Assembly: GCF_019352175.1 (NCBI RefSeq)
Contig: NZ_JACBYI010000026.1
Span: forward strand, 30,022-94,021
Direction of reading: 5' to 3'
Origin: Paenibacillus sp. S150
Lineage (GTDB): Bacteria > Bacillota > Bacilli > Paenibacillales > Paenibacillaceae
DNA length: 64,000 nt
Part shown: piece by piece, positions 26,781 through 35,405 of the stretch
Position numbering within the stretch: position 1 is the first letter of the stretch
How the letters are laid out: each line of letters begins with the position of its first letter
The notes under the pieces: generated by a model
The model's database searches: none
What the model saw: the letters and a program-made list of their open reading frames with translations, nothing else
What the model was told of the DNA's origin: nothing
Translations under genes and position numbers: made by a program

Positions 26781-28090
26781 TGAATCATGTCCTCCTCTTG
26801 GAATGACTTGGTCCGGCGGTAATTGTACAGGGAGAACCCGGCGACAATGATGAAGAGTATAATCCCTATCGCGGAAGCCATATTATTTTTATTTTGATCC
26901 AGCGTCAGCTTGTAGAGCCACGTTACCAGCAGGTCCGTTGACCCGGCATACTGGTAATTTCCGTTGACCGGATTTCCCGCAGTCAGCAGGTAGATCGCAT
27001 TAAAGTTGTTGATATTCCCGGCAAATTGCATAATCAGCGTAGGCGCGGTGGAGAACAGCACCATCGGCAGCGTAATAATCCGGAATTTCTGATAATTGGT
27101 AGCCCCGTCCACTTCGGCGGCTTCGTACATATCACGCGGGATCGTAGTCAGGACGCCCATAATCAGCAGCATGGAAACCGGAATCCCCACCCACATGTTG
27201 ACGATAATGACGGTGGCCTTCGCCCAGAACGGATCGGTCAGCCAAGGCAGCCCGCCCAGCCCGAAGTAGCCTAGATACTGGTTGATCGGGCCGAACTGTC
27301 CGTTGAACAGGTTGCGCATCAGCAGCAGTGAAATCATCTGCGGGATGGCGTAAGGCACAATCAGAATCATTCTCCATAAGCCCTTGAAGCGGATGTCTTT
27401 TTGGTTGATGAGCAGAGCGACAAGCAGCCCGCCAAAATAAGTAGTTATGGTCGATAGAACCGCCCATATGATAGTCCAGGTAAGTACTCCGTAAAAGGTA
27501 TGGCTCCAGGATTTCAGGACCAGCAGATTGCGGAAGGTTTCAAACCCGACCCAATCCACCAGTTTAGCCGGCGGGATGTGATCCGGTGCGGCGTAATTCG
27601 TAAAGGCCAGCATGATCATAAAAATAATCGGCATGATGGTAAAAAATAAAATACCTATGCCCGGAAGCAGCAAAAAGCTCTGGGCAAACTTGTAATCCAG
27701 AATGTAGCGCACGGATTGCTTGAATGTATTCGGCGGACGACCGGCTTCGCGTTCTTCTCCGATTTTATGGGCATCCCTAATATTCATAGACCAGGCAATC
27801 AGGAATAACACAAAAAACAGCAGGGTAATCAGACTTTCAATCAGAATAACGATAGAATGGTCTCCGGGCACCATTTTGGCGATCCCGTTCACCTTTTCCA
27901 GACGGCTTGGCGAATCCCCGAGGGAAGTTATGCCCCACAAAGACCTTCCCAAATTAGCAATAAAATAACTTAGAGCTCCTGCCTCTACGGCTAAAAAAAT
28001 AAGTCCCTTGATGAATTGGCGGTTATATATTTGTCCCAATCCCATAAAGATGGTCGACAGTATTGCGGCTCTGCTGCGGTGTCGCTGCAT
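26777..28090 (-). CDS. malF: MalF-type maltodextrin ABC transporter permease
   Basis: A 437-residue permease. The N-terminal extension (MQRHRSRAAILSTIFMGLGQIYN..., residues 1-140) carries two extra helices, as in Gram-positive MalF homologues, before the six-helix core. The EAA loop is YEAAEVDGATNYQKFRIITLP. It lies 113 bp after malE and overlaps malG by 4 bp, forming the importer operon malE-malF-malG. Confidence 0.92.
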   Translation of the reverse strand: MQRHRSRAAILSTIFMGLGQIYNRQFIKGLIFLAVEAGALSYFIANLGRSLWGITSLGDSPSRLEKVNGIAKMVPGDHSIVILIESLITLLFFVLFLIAWSMNIRDAHKIGEEREAGRPPNTFKQSVRYILDYKFAQSFLLLPGIGILFFTIMPIIFMIMLAFTNYAAPDHIPPAKLVDWVGFETFRNLLVLKSWSHTFYGVLTWTIIWAVLSTITTYFGGLLVALLINQKDIRFKGLWRMILIVPYAIPQMISLLLMRNLFNGQFGPINQYLGYFGLGGLPWLTDPFWAKATVIIVNMWVGIPVSMLLIMGVLTTIPRDMYEAAEVDGATNYQKFRIITLPMVLFSTAPTLIMQFAGNINNFNAIYLLTAGNPVNGNYQYAGSTDLLVTWLYKLTLDQNKNNMASAIGIILFIIVAGFSLYNYRRTKSFQEEDMIQ

Positions 28091-28203
28091 TTCCCTTCCG
28101 TTCTCCTCTCCGCGCGGAATTCAGGAAACCGCCCGCCGCTACTTGGAGCGGCGGGCGAATTGATTCCACTAAGTGCTGTTGTTTTGCTGTTAGAAAACTG
28201 CTG

Positions 28204-29529
28204 CTATTGAGCTGCCGTACCGTTATTCAGCTCCTTGATCTGTTGTACTGCTTTGTCCATTGCCGCCTTAGGATCAGCATTGTTATCCCAAATTTCCGGA
28301 AGCGCCGCATTCACCGGACTCCATACATTGCCCATTTCCGGAATGGACGGCATCGGCTGGGAGCTCTTGGCCTGCTCTGCAAAAGCGGAAATGAACGGAT
28401 CGCCTGTAATTTGCGGATCTTCCAGCGCTTCATTGTTGGTTGGAATCGAGCCGATCATTTGGTTCAGCAGAAGCTGCGCCTCCTTGCCGGAGGCAAACTG
28501 AGCATACAGTTTAGCCGCATTTGGATACTGGGTATAAGCATTGACCCCGAAAATTTTGATGCCGGAGAAGGAGACTGCTGTCTTGCCGTCAATCGTAGGA
28601 ATCGGGGCAACGCCCAGATTGTCGCCCAATGCTTCTTTGTAGGCTGCGAGTTCCCAAGGACCTGTAATGTCCATTGCTACGTCGCCGCTGCTGAACAGAC
28701 TGCGTTTAATATCGGCATTGATATCTCCGCTCTTGATCGGCAGGATTTCCTTCAGCTTGGCGAAGGTCTTCAGACCTTCGATGGAACCTTCGTTATTCAG
28801 GCCGATGTCGTCTTTATCCGTGCCGTCTTTACCGAAGAGGTAGCCGCCGGTAGTTGCGATGAAGGTGTAGCCGTAGTACATGTTGCCGACTTCCCACATA
28901 ATCCCGTATCTGTTTTTGGCCTTGTCCGTGAACGTTTTGCTGAAGGCGATAACATCATCGAAGGATTTGGGAGCTTCTTGGAGCAAAGATTTATTGTAGT
29001 AGAGGGCATAGGTTTCTGCAGCCCGCGGGTAGCCGTACAGCTCGCCGTCGTAAGAGGAGCCCACGATGGATGCTTCCGTATTGCCGGCTTTGGTCTGCTC
29101 GGCAAAGATATCATTTGGAAGCAGCAGACTCGCACTTGCGGCTTTGCCCAGATTGTCATGCGGGATCAGCACAACGTCTGCCGCCAGGCCGGATGGACCA
29201 TCCTGCGTAAGCTTGCCTACCTGATCCGGCGGTGCCACCTCTTCAATTTTGACTGGAACGTTATATTGGGCTGTGAACTGCTTGGCGATTTCTTCTGCAA
29301 AGGGTCTCTCTTCTTTACTTTCCCATATGACCAGCGATGCGCCGTCTTCCGGTACAATCCCGCCTTCAGCCGCAGTATTGCCGCTGTTCGCAGCATCATT
29401 GCTTGCCGGTGCATTGGTTGCCGCCGTATTTCCCCCGTTATTGCCATTGTTGTTGCCAGAGCCGCATGCAGTAATGGACACTGCCATAGAGAACGCTGCG
29501 GTTAATACCATGAGCTTTTTCAATTCCAT
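28204..29529 (-). CDS. malE: MalE-type maltodextrin-binding lipoprotein
   Basis: A 441-residue extracellular solute-binding protein. The signal peptide MELKKLMVLTAAFSMAVSITAC ends in a lipobox with Cys at residue 22, followed by an Asn/Gly/Ala-rich tether. The mature domain has family features: LVIWESKEERPFAEEIAKQF, GKLTQDGPSGLAADVVLIPH, YGYPRAAETYALYYNK and VAMDITGPWELAAYKEALGD. It is the first gene of the importer operon, with AGGAGGGG 8 nt before the ATG. A sigma-A-like promoter, cre-like sites and LacI-type palindromes lie upstream. Confidence 0.93.
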   Translation of the reverse strand: MELKKLMVLTAAFSMAVSITACGSGNNNGNNGGNTAATNAPASNDAANSGNTAAEGGIVPEDGASLVIWESKEERPFAEEIAKQFTAQYNVPVKIEEVAPPDQVGKLTQDGPSGLAADVVLIPHDNLGKAASASLLLPNDIFAEQTKAGNTEASIVGSSYDGELYGYPRAAETYALYYNKSLLQEAPKSFDDVIAFSKTFTDKAKNRYGIMWEVGNMYYGYTFIATTGGYLFGKDGTDKDDIGLNNEGSIEGLKTFAKLKEILPIKSGDINADIKRSLFSSGDVAMDITGPWELAAYKEALGDNLGVAPIPTIDGKTAVSFSGIKIFGVNAYTQYPNAAKLYAQFASGKEAQLLLNQMIGSIPTNNEALEDPQITGDPFISAFAEQAKSSQPMPSIPEMGNVWSPVNAALPEIWDNNADPKAAMDKAVQQIKELNNGTAAQ

Positions 29530-29663
29530 TGCCTTAACCCCTCCTTGTTTTTGTAGCCTTCTTCACGCATAATGCCCCAGATCTTGCGCAAACGATTTCA
29601 GGGGTTTCAAAAAAAAAGTATGTATTCGTTGACTTCCCCTATGTATACGCTTCAACAAGTTCT

Positions 29664-29726
29664 AGAAAGCGCTTCATTACCTATTCCATAATACAATAGG
29701 AATGTTAATTGTAAAAACGTTTGCAC
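29664..29726. promoter_or_regulatory. cre-like sites around the malE promoter
   Basis: AGAAAGCGCTTCAT (29664-29677) lies just downstream of the -10 box, and GTAAAAACGTTTGCAC (29711-29726) overlaps the -35 box. Both resemble catabolite-responsive elements bound by CcpA, or LacI-family operators. Positions would suit catabolite repression of malEFG. Confidence 0.45.
29688..29715 (-). promoter_or_regulatory. Candidate sigma-A promoter of malEFG
   Basis: On the minus strand TTTACA (-35, 29710-29715) and TATTAT (-10, 29688-29693) are separated by 16 bp, about 160 bp before the malE start. Confidence 0.5.
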
Positions 29727-29763
29727 TCAGTGTATTTCACCGAATTTGATCATTTTTATAAAG

Positions 29764-29798
29764 AGAAACCGGTTTTCCTCTCTTTTTCAGAGGAAAAC
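29764..29798. promoter_or_regulatory. Imperfect LacI-type operator with adjacent hairpin
   Basis: GAGAAACCGGTTTTCCTC is a degenerate version of the palindrome at 29903. Its right arm also pairs with a third half-site: GTTTTCCTCT and AGAGGAAAAC form a perfect 10-bp stem around a 7-nt loop. The pair of sites could support looping or co-operative binding by the LacI-family regulator encoded at 35406. Confidence 0.5.
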
Positions 29799-29902
29799 TC
29801 TTATTCTTTGTGTTTTACAGTGATTTATTAACTAAATATTGATTTTACGATTTTTTATTTCATATAAAATGTATATATTGATAATATTTTACTCATTTTC
29901 TC

Positions 29903-29924
29903 AAGAGAAAACCGGTTTTCTCTT
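29903..29924. promoter_or_regulatory. Perfect 22-bp palindrome, probable maltose regulator operator
   Basis: A perfect palindrome centred on AAAACCGGTTTT with AAGAG/CTCTT arms. It lies in the divergent control region between malE and the GH13 gene, about 140 bp from the degenerate copy. The central CG and size fit LacI-family operators. Confidence 0.6.
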
Positions 29925-30058
29925 CTGCGAAATTTTGTGCAATGGTTTGAACTACAGTATTGAACCCTTGCTTATTCCGTGCTATAATCCAAAACATTAT
30001 AAGCAGCCTGCTCCTGGACACGGCATAACTGCATACAACTAAAAGGCAATGTTACTTC

Positions 30059-30107
30059 AAAAAGGTACAACCTCGGACAAGCTACCCGGCGGCAGTTGTG
30101 CCTTTTT
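30059..30107 (+). terminator. Terminator/attenuator-like hairpin upstream of the GH13 gene
   Basis: AAAAAGGTACAAC pairs with GTTGTGCCTTTTT (one G-U pair) around a 23-nt loop and ends in a T-run. It sits about 360 bp before the GH13 start, with no gene upstream, so it may end a short leader transcript. Confidence 0.5.
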
Positions 30108-30237
30108 GTTATGGGCAGAGAACCATTTGCTGGCGCAAACAGGCACGAAAAGTGTGCAACAAGGCACAAAAAGCCCCTCCATAGACCTGGCCGGGGGCTT
30201 CCGGAGCCGGTTTGCCCGAAGTTATCCAGGAAGCTTG

Positions 30238-30452
30238 GGCTTACAAAACTTTTAGCCTATGCTTTCGAAGCAAGTTTTGTACGGAGTACATTCAGGAAGC
30301 ATTGGCTTACAAAACTTTTGGCTTATGCTTTCGAAGCAAGTTTTGTACGGAGTACATTCAGGAAGCATTGGCTTACAAAACTTTTGGCTTATGCTTTCGA
30401 AGCAAGTTTTGTACGGAGTACATTCAGGAAGCATTGGCTTACAAAACTTTTA
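30238..30452 (+). repeat. 66-bp tandem repeat in the GH13 leader (3 units plus partial)
   Basis: Units start GGCTTACAAAACTTTT at 30238, 30304, 30370 and 30436; the fourth is cut off by the ribosome binding site TAGGAGG. The copies differ at very few bases. Each unit contains ACAAAACTT pairing with AAGTTTTGT around GCTTTCGAAGC, so the leader can form three hairpins in a row. A degenerate partial copy precedes the array (about 30216), and a diverged single unit lies before pgmB. Confidence 0.9.
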
Positions 30453-30465
30453 GGAGGAATCATTC

Positions 30466-32211
30466 ATGTTACTGGAAGCTGTTTACCACCGCCCGCGGTT
30501 AAACTGGTCTTACGCCTATGACCACGAGACCATTCACCTGCGCCTGCGCGCCAAAAAGGGAGATTTAACCGAGGTATTCGCCTGGGCAGGCGACAAATAC
30601 GCCTGGGATGCCACTAAAGAGCTGATCCCGATGACGCTGTTCACTTCAGATGCGATGTTCGATTATTGGGAATGCGCTTCGGTCCCCCAGCATCGGCGGC
30701 TGAAATACGGTTTTCTGCTGCAAAAAGGGCATGAACGCATTTGGATGACTGAAAGCGACTTCCAGACCGAGCGCCCGGCGAATCCCAACCGGCTGTTTGA
30801 ATTCCCGTACATAAACCGCGGCGATGTCTTTACTCCGCCGGCCTGGGTGAAGGACGCCATCTTTTATCAGATTTTCCCTGAACGGTTTGCGAACGGCGAT
30901 CCCGGACGGAACCCGGCAAATGTGCAGCCCTGGGGCGGAACGCCTACACCGACTAATTTCTTCGGCGGCGACCTGCAAGGGGTTATGGACCATCTCGATC
31001 ATTTAAGCGAGCTGGGCATTACCGGAATCTACTTCACGCCAATCTTCACCGCCACCACCAACCACAAATATGACACTGAAGACTATATGACGGTCGATCC
31101 GCATTTCGGTGATGCTGCCACCCTGAAAAGGCTGGTCGCCGCCTGCCACGAACGCGGCATCCGCGTGCTGCTGGACGCAGTCTTCAACCATTCGGGCCGT
31201 ACCTTTGCACCGTTTGTAGATGTGCTGGAAAAGGGGGAAGCTTCCCCGTACAAAGACTGGTTTCATGTCCGCGAGTTTCCGCTGCAGGTGGTGAACAGCA
31301 TTCCAACCTACGATGCTTTTGCCTTCGAGCCGCTGATGCCGAAGCTGAATACCGAAAACCCCGAAGTAAAGGCATATTTGCTGAAGGTCGCTGAATACTG
31401 GATTACCGAGGTGGGCATTGACGGCTGGCGGCTGGATGTGGCGAACGAGGTAGACCATGAATTCTGGCGCGATTTCCGCAAGGTGGTCAAACGGGCAAAT
31501 CCCGAGGCCTATATACTGGGTGAAATCTGGCATGAATCGGCCCCCTGGCTGGAAGGCGACAAATTCGACGCGGTGATGAACTACCCGTTCACCGATGCGG
31601 TGCTTGACTTCTTCGTCTACGGCACACTTGACGCGGAAGGCTTCGCCAACGCCATCGGCAAACAGCTCTCCCGCTACCCGTTGCAGGCCAGCGAGGTTGC
31701 CTTCAATCTGCTGGACAGCCATGACACGCCGCGCCTCTTAACCCTGGCTGAAGGCGACAAGAACAAGCAAAAGCTCGCCGCCCTGTTCCAGTTCACCTTC
31801 ATGGGCACGCCCTGCATCTACTATGGGGATGAAATCGGCATGGACGGCGAAGGCGATCCGGGCTGCCGCAAATGTATGGAATGGAATCCCGAGAAGCAGG
31901 ACCGGGAACTGTTCAGCTACTACCGCAAGCTGATTGAGATCCGCAGCAGCCATCCTGCGCTCCGCACGGGGTCCTTCACCTTCCTGGAAGCGGGACCGCA
32001 GGGCAGCAAGCTGGCCTATGAGCGCCGTCTGGAAGATGACATTATCCTGGTGCTGATCAACACAGAGGAAACGGCCCAGACGTTCCGCCTGGAGGTGGAG
32101 GACCGCAGCTGGGAGAACCTGCTCACCGGGGAATCCCTGCGCGCCGGGCGCAGCAAGCTGTCCATCAAGCTGCCGGCCTGCGGATATGCAGTGCTTAAGG
32201 CGCTGGTGTAG
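30466..32211 (+). CDS. GH13 neopullulanase/cyclomaltodextrinase-like enzyme
   Basis: A 581-residue GH13 enzyme. Residues 1-120 form an N-terminal beta domain (CBM34-like), typical of cyclomaltodextrinases, neopullulanases and maltogenic amylases. The catalytic barrel begins at DAIFYQIFPERFANGDPGRN; the conserved GH13 regions are LDAVFNHSG, GWRLDVANEV (nucleophile Asp), ILGEIWHESA (acid/base Glu) and LLDSHDTPR (stabilising Asp). There is no signal peptide, so it acts on imported maltodextrins or cyclodextrins in the cytosol. It is divergent from malEFG. The leader carries the 66-bp tandem repeats. Confidence 0.92.
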   Translation: MLLEAVYHRPRLNWSYAYDHETIHLRLRAKKGDLTEVFAWAGDKYAWDATKELIPMTLFTSDAMFDYWECASVPQHRRLKYGFLLQKGHERIWMTESDFQTERPANPNRLFEFPYINRGDVFTPPAWVKDAIFYQIFPERFANGDPGRNPANVQPWGGTPTPTNFFGGDLQGVMDHLDHLSELGITGIYFTPIFTATTNHKYDTEDYMTVDPHFGDAATLKRLVAACHERGIRVLLDAVFNHSGRTFAPFVDVLEKGEASPYKDWFHVREFPLQVVNSIPTYDAFAFEPLMPKLNTENPEVKAYLLKVAEYWITEVGIDGWRLDVANEVDHEFWRDFRKVVKRANPEAYILGEIWHESAPWLEGDKFDAVMNYPFTDAVLDFFVYGTLDAEGFANAIGKQLSRYPLQASEVAFNLLDSHDTPRLLTLAEGDKNKQKLAALFQFTFMGTPCIYYGDEIGMDGEGDPGCRKCMEWNPEKQDRELFSYYRKLIEIRSSHPALRTGSFTFLEAGPQGSKLAYERRLEDDIILVLINTEETAQTFRLEVEDRSWENLLTGESLRAGRSKLSIKLPACGYAVLKALV

Positions 32212-32702
32212 CAGAATGCGGCAAGTGTTGTGCGTCGGGCAACTAACCGCGCTTGTCGGGTGCTGATCCCAGTCGAAGCTGAACAGCTATCGGTGAGAGA
32301 AAAAGGCACCGCTAAGCAATCGTTTGCCGGCTCACCGCAGCTCTCATAGTGGGGAATCGTTCACTAATCCTGCTCATCCGGCTCACCGTAGCTCTCATAT
32401 TGCAAATCGTTCACTGATCCTGCTCATCCGGCTCACCGTAGCTCTCATATTGCAAATCGTTCACTGATCCTGCTCATCCGGCTCACGCAGCTCCAGTAGT
32501 GGGAAAAAGTATCACTAATCTATCTCATTGTGCCCCCGGAGCAGCCGTAGTGGGAAAAAGTATCACTAATCCGTCAGAAATCGGCGGTAAGCGGTGAATT
32601 GGTCTGAATTAAGTGTACAAAATCCCACTAAAGCCTGTTGCGGCAAGGTTTTCAGCCAATTAGTTTTACTTTTTCCCCTTATATAGATTGAACTTGTGAT
32701 TA
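32212..32702. other. Intergenic region with tandem repeats
   Basis: Nearly 500 bp between the GH13 gene and the pullulanase remnant, convergent to each other. Apart from the first 115 bp, where I see nothing, it is filled by copy 2 of element B. Confidence 0.6.
32329..32690 (+). repeat. Dispersed element B, copy 2, with 50-bp tandem units
   Basis: Units starting GGCTCACCG lie at 32329, 32380, 32430 and 32480 (spacing 51, 50, 50). Each carries a version of the forward motif (AGTGGGGAATCGTTCACTAA or its variants). Two more canonical motifs (AGTGGGAAAAAGTATCACTA) follow at about 32497 and 32548, then two inverted motifs near 32609 and 32660. The inverted part ends against the pullulanase remnant. 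Confidence 0.75.
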
Positions 32703-34580
32703 TTATAGTTTAGGTCCGGTCGTGTCCCCTTGGGTCAGGCTGACTTGGGCGACCCGCTCGGTTGCGTCCGTTTTGCTGTACACATTGGCAATAACGCTGC
32801 TGGCCATAGGGGCCCAGAGCTTCAGTGTCGCCGACTTGCCAGCCGGGTGATAGGCAGCCCCCAGATCATCGCCCGTGTAATTGTACATTTCATCAAGCAT
32901 TCTCCAGCCTGCGGAAGCGGATACACTTTTCCCGGAATAAGAGACACTCAGCGGTGCCCTGTCCAGCTCAAAAGCGGCCGTATCCACTTCAACGGAGGTC
33001 GTGCTCTTGATCGTCACGGCAGAGACCGCGACTGAGGCTCCGTCTTTGTCTTTTACGGTAATCGCAGACTTTAACCCGGCAGCCTCCAGCCCGTCCGTTA
33101 AGATGAAGGTGAGCAGGATTTTGCTGGTTGACAGGCGAAGCAAGACTGACCGGCAGCTCGCCAAAAGGGGATACATATACCCGATCATCGCCCTGTTTGA
33201 TCCACAGCTGATTGTAGCGGTCCAGCAGACCGAATGTTTTATCGCCTCCGTCTTTGTCCCCGCTTGAACGGTTCACAACCGCGAAGCCCATTTTTCGGGC
33301 ATTTTCCTTAAGCGGAATATCTGCGTAGACACCGTAGGCATCGGTATGCTCCGCAAGAAAAGGGACCGCGTCCCCCGGCCAGCTGGCCGGCAGCGAAGAC
33401 ACTTCACCCCACAGCCATAAGCCGTATTGGCTCTGGCTGCTGTCAGCTCTCTCATAATGGACCCGCACGGTGTTTGCCGGAAGCGCCACCGGTTCGTACG
33501 GCGTCACGGTATCCGAGCCTTGCTGAATCCATAGCTCATTGGTCTGCGGTGTGTTGAACGTAAAAAGCTTGTCGCCTCCGTCTTTGGCCTGCGTGCTGCG
33601 GTTGACGACGAAGAAGGAGATTTTCCTCGCTTCAGTCTTCAGCGGCACATCGACATAGGCTCCATAGGCATCGGTCTGCCCTTCAGGAAAAGGGGCTGCG
33701 CCCGCAGGCCAGTTGGCCGAAGGCGCGGCCACATCACCCCACAGCCACAAGCCCTGACCGGCATAATCTCCGGCTGGCCGGTTATAGTGAATCCGCAGCT
33801 GCCCCTCCGGTACGGGAGCCACGGCCGCCGGTTCAGCTGGCACTGCAAAAGAGGCACTGACTCTGTGATCCTGCGCATTGTACCTGAACGCGACCTTCAG
33901 ATCGGCAGGAAGACTCAGCGCCTGATCCCGGTCCGGATAGAGCATATCCGCCTCCGGTGTAATTCCGGGAACATAGATCCGGTAAGCGTATTCACCTTGA
34001 GGCAGCTCGGCCGCATATTCATAAATCCCGTCAAAATCCGGATCAGACAGCACCGCCTTGGCGTCAGCCGGAGAAGAATCCGCAGCATCTCCCAGCTCCG
34101 TCTGCAGCGTTCCGGTCAACCTTGGCAGCTTATCGGCCGCAAGGGGGGAGTAGTACGTTGAATCGGCAATTTTCTTGGTGAAATCATTATAATAAAAAGT
34201 GACGGCAGTCTCGGCAGCGAGTGTAATCTGAATATTGCCGTCCTGATTGACTCCGTCCGGATTCGTATAGCTGCTGTACCCGTAGCTCTCATCCCAGGTT
34301 CCATTCAGCGCTATCTTGTATTCATAGACGCCTGCGGGCAAGGTGCCTGTGAACCTGTACATGCCATTATCCAAATAGGTCAATTCCGTCACAGCGGCTG
34401 CGGGATTCCAATCCGTTGCCGGCTCTGCCTCCGTGGATAATTCCGACTGCAGACTGCCGACAAGCACCACCCTGGACGCTGCCGCATTCACGTTGCCGGA
34501 TAAAAAGAAAAATAAGAGAATATAAGAACCGCAATCATACTGACAGCGAATGCCTTCTTGCCCCATAACGCCCGTTTCAT
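32703..34580 (-). pseudogene. Truncated, frameshifted type I pullulanase
   Basis: Remnant of a secreted pullulanase. The start MKRALWGKKAFAVSMIAVLI at 34580 encodes a signal peptide, but a frameshift in a T-run (about 34500-34515) stops it just before the expected VNA cleavage region. The next frame encodes two X25-type starch-binding domains (LVGSLQSELSTEAEPATDWN... and LTGTLQTELGDAADSSPADA...) and two CBM41 domains (LRIHYNRPAGDYAGQGLWLW... and VRVHYERADSSQSQYGLWLW...). A second frameshift near 33130 leads into an N-terminal pullulanase domain and the start of CBM48 (YNYTGDDLGAAYHPAG...KLWAPMASS), where the gene ends. The whole GH13 catalytic barrel is missing. Not functional as a pullulanase; the binding domains could at most be a relic. 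Confidence 0.88.
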
Positions 34581-35405
34581 TCCGAGAATACCCCCATAAT
34601 AAAATTTGCCCCTCAAGACAGCTGAACATCCATCAAACACCTGATGCGCGGAACGGCCCGTGCTTTTAGCACCGGAGTGTGCCTTAAACGGATCAGTGCA
34701 TGTAATAATTGCGGCTTCTCAGGCCCCTTTAAGCTTGAGTCCCCCCTTGTCAAAATAAACTGCCGTCCCTCTGCGTGATGCGCCCCGGCTCCACTCTCTT
34801 CGTTCTCCTGACTGTTTGGCAGCTCCCGGTTCAGCGCATAAGGTGCGTGTAAACAGAGCCGTTTTTGCGCAAACGTTTGCAAATAACGGCATGGCACAAA
34901 TTACGAACAACGGATGAAGAAAATGAAGCAGAAAATGAGCAAATACCGTCAATGTAAGCGCTTTTTATTTCTGTTCATCATACTAATCCTGTATCCGGAG
35001 CATTGTCAACCCGCATTTTCTGATTTATGCAGCCGCCGGTTCCTATTCCCCATTTCTGCACATGGCATTATTTGCACCAAAATACGGATATTATTTGCAC
35101 AGATTTGCACAAAACCGGCATGAGCAATTATTGAAGCAAAACTTATATCGTCCAGTCGGAAGGGATCAAATTCGTTTACACTCTTTAAGTTAGTGATTCA
35201 TCGGCCTTTCACCCAAAAGGCTGCTCATTCCCCATTTTTTCCTCGCATTATCCTGATCCAATGGGGAAAATCTCCCGCTGCTCCGCATTCCGGACAACAT
35301 GCAGGGCTAATACAAATGTCCCTGAACAAGAGTTCACTATTTACAATTATCAGCACTTCGATTAATATTACAGAGTAAAGCAAACGGTTCCATAAGGAGG
35401 TTTCT
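34581..35405. other. Intergenic control region upstream of the LacI gene
   Basis: About 825 bp between the divergent pullulanase remnant and the LacI-type gene. It holds a perfect GCAAACGTTTGC palindrome (34869-34880), a cre-like TGTAAGCGCTTTTT (about 34952), and AT-rich sequence upstream of the regulator. No gene could be supported. Confidence 0.6.
34869..34880. promoter_or_regulatory. cre/LacI-type palindrome upstream of the pullulanase remnant
   Basis: GCAAACGTTTGC is a perfect 12-bp palindrome with the central CG of LacI-family operators and catabolite-responsive elements. It lies about 290 bp upstream of the old pullulanase start. Confidence 0.5.

Larger units (their letters stand above)
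29530..30465. other. Divergent control region of the maltodextrin genes
   Basis: A 936-bp non-coding region between malE (minus) and the GH13 gene (plus). It contains the malE promoter, cre-like sites, two palindromic operators, a terminator-like hairpin at 30059-30107 and a 66-bp tandem repeat array directly before the GH13 ribosome binding site. The small ORFs inside the array only translate the repeat. Confidence 0.7.

Noticed and set aside
30096..30521. Plus-strand ORFs with ASFVRSTFRKHWLTKLLAY repeats
   Set aside because: All frames of the 66-bp tandem repeat stay open because 66 is a multiple of three. No start signal; it runs into the GH13 gene.
34613..34952. Short minus-strand ORFs upstream of the pullulanase remnant
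   Set aside because: No ribosome binding sites and no recognisable domains; the region looks like promoter DNA.
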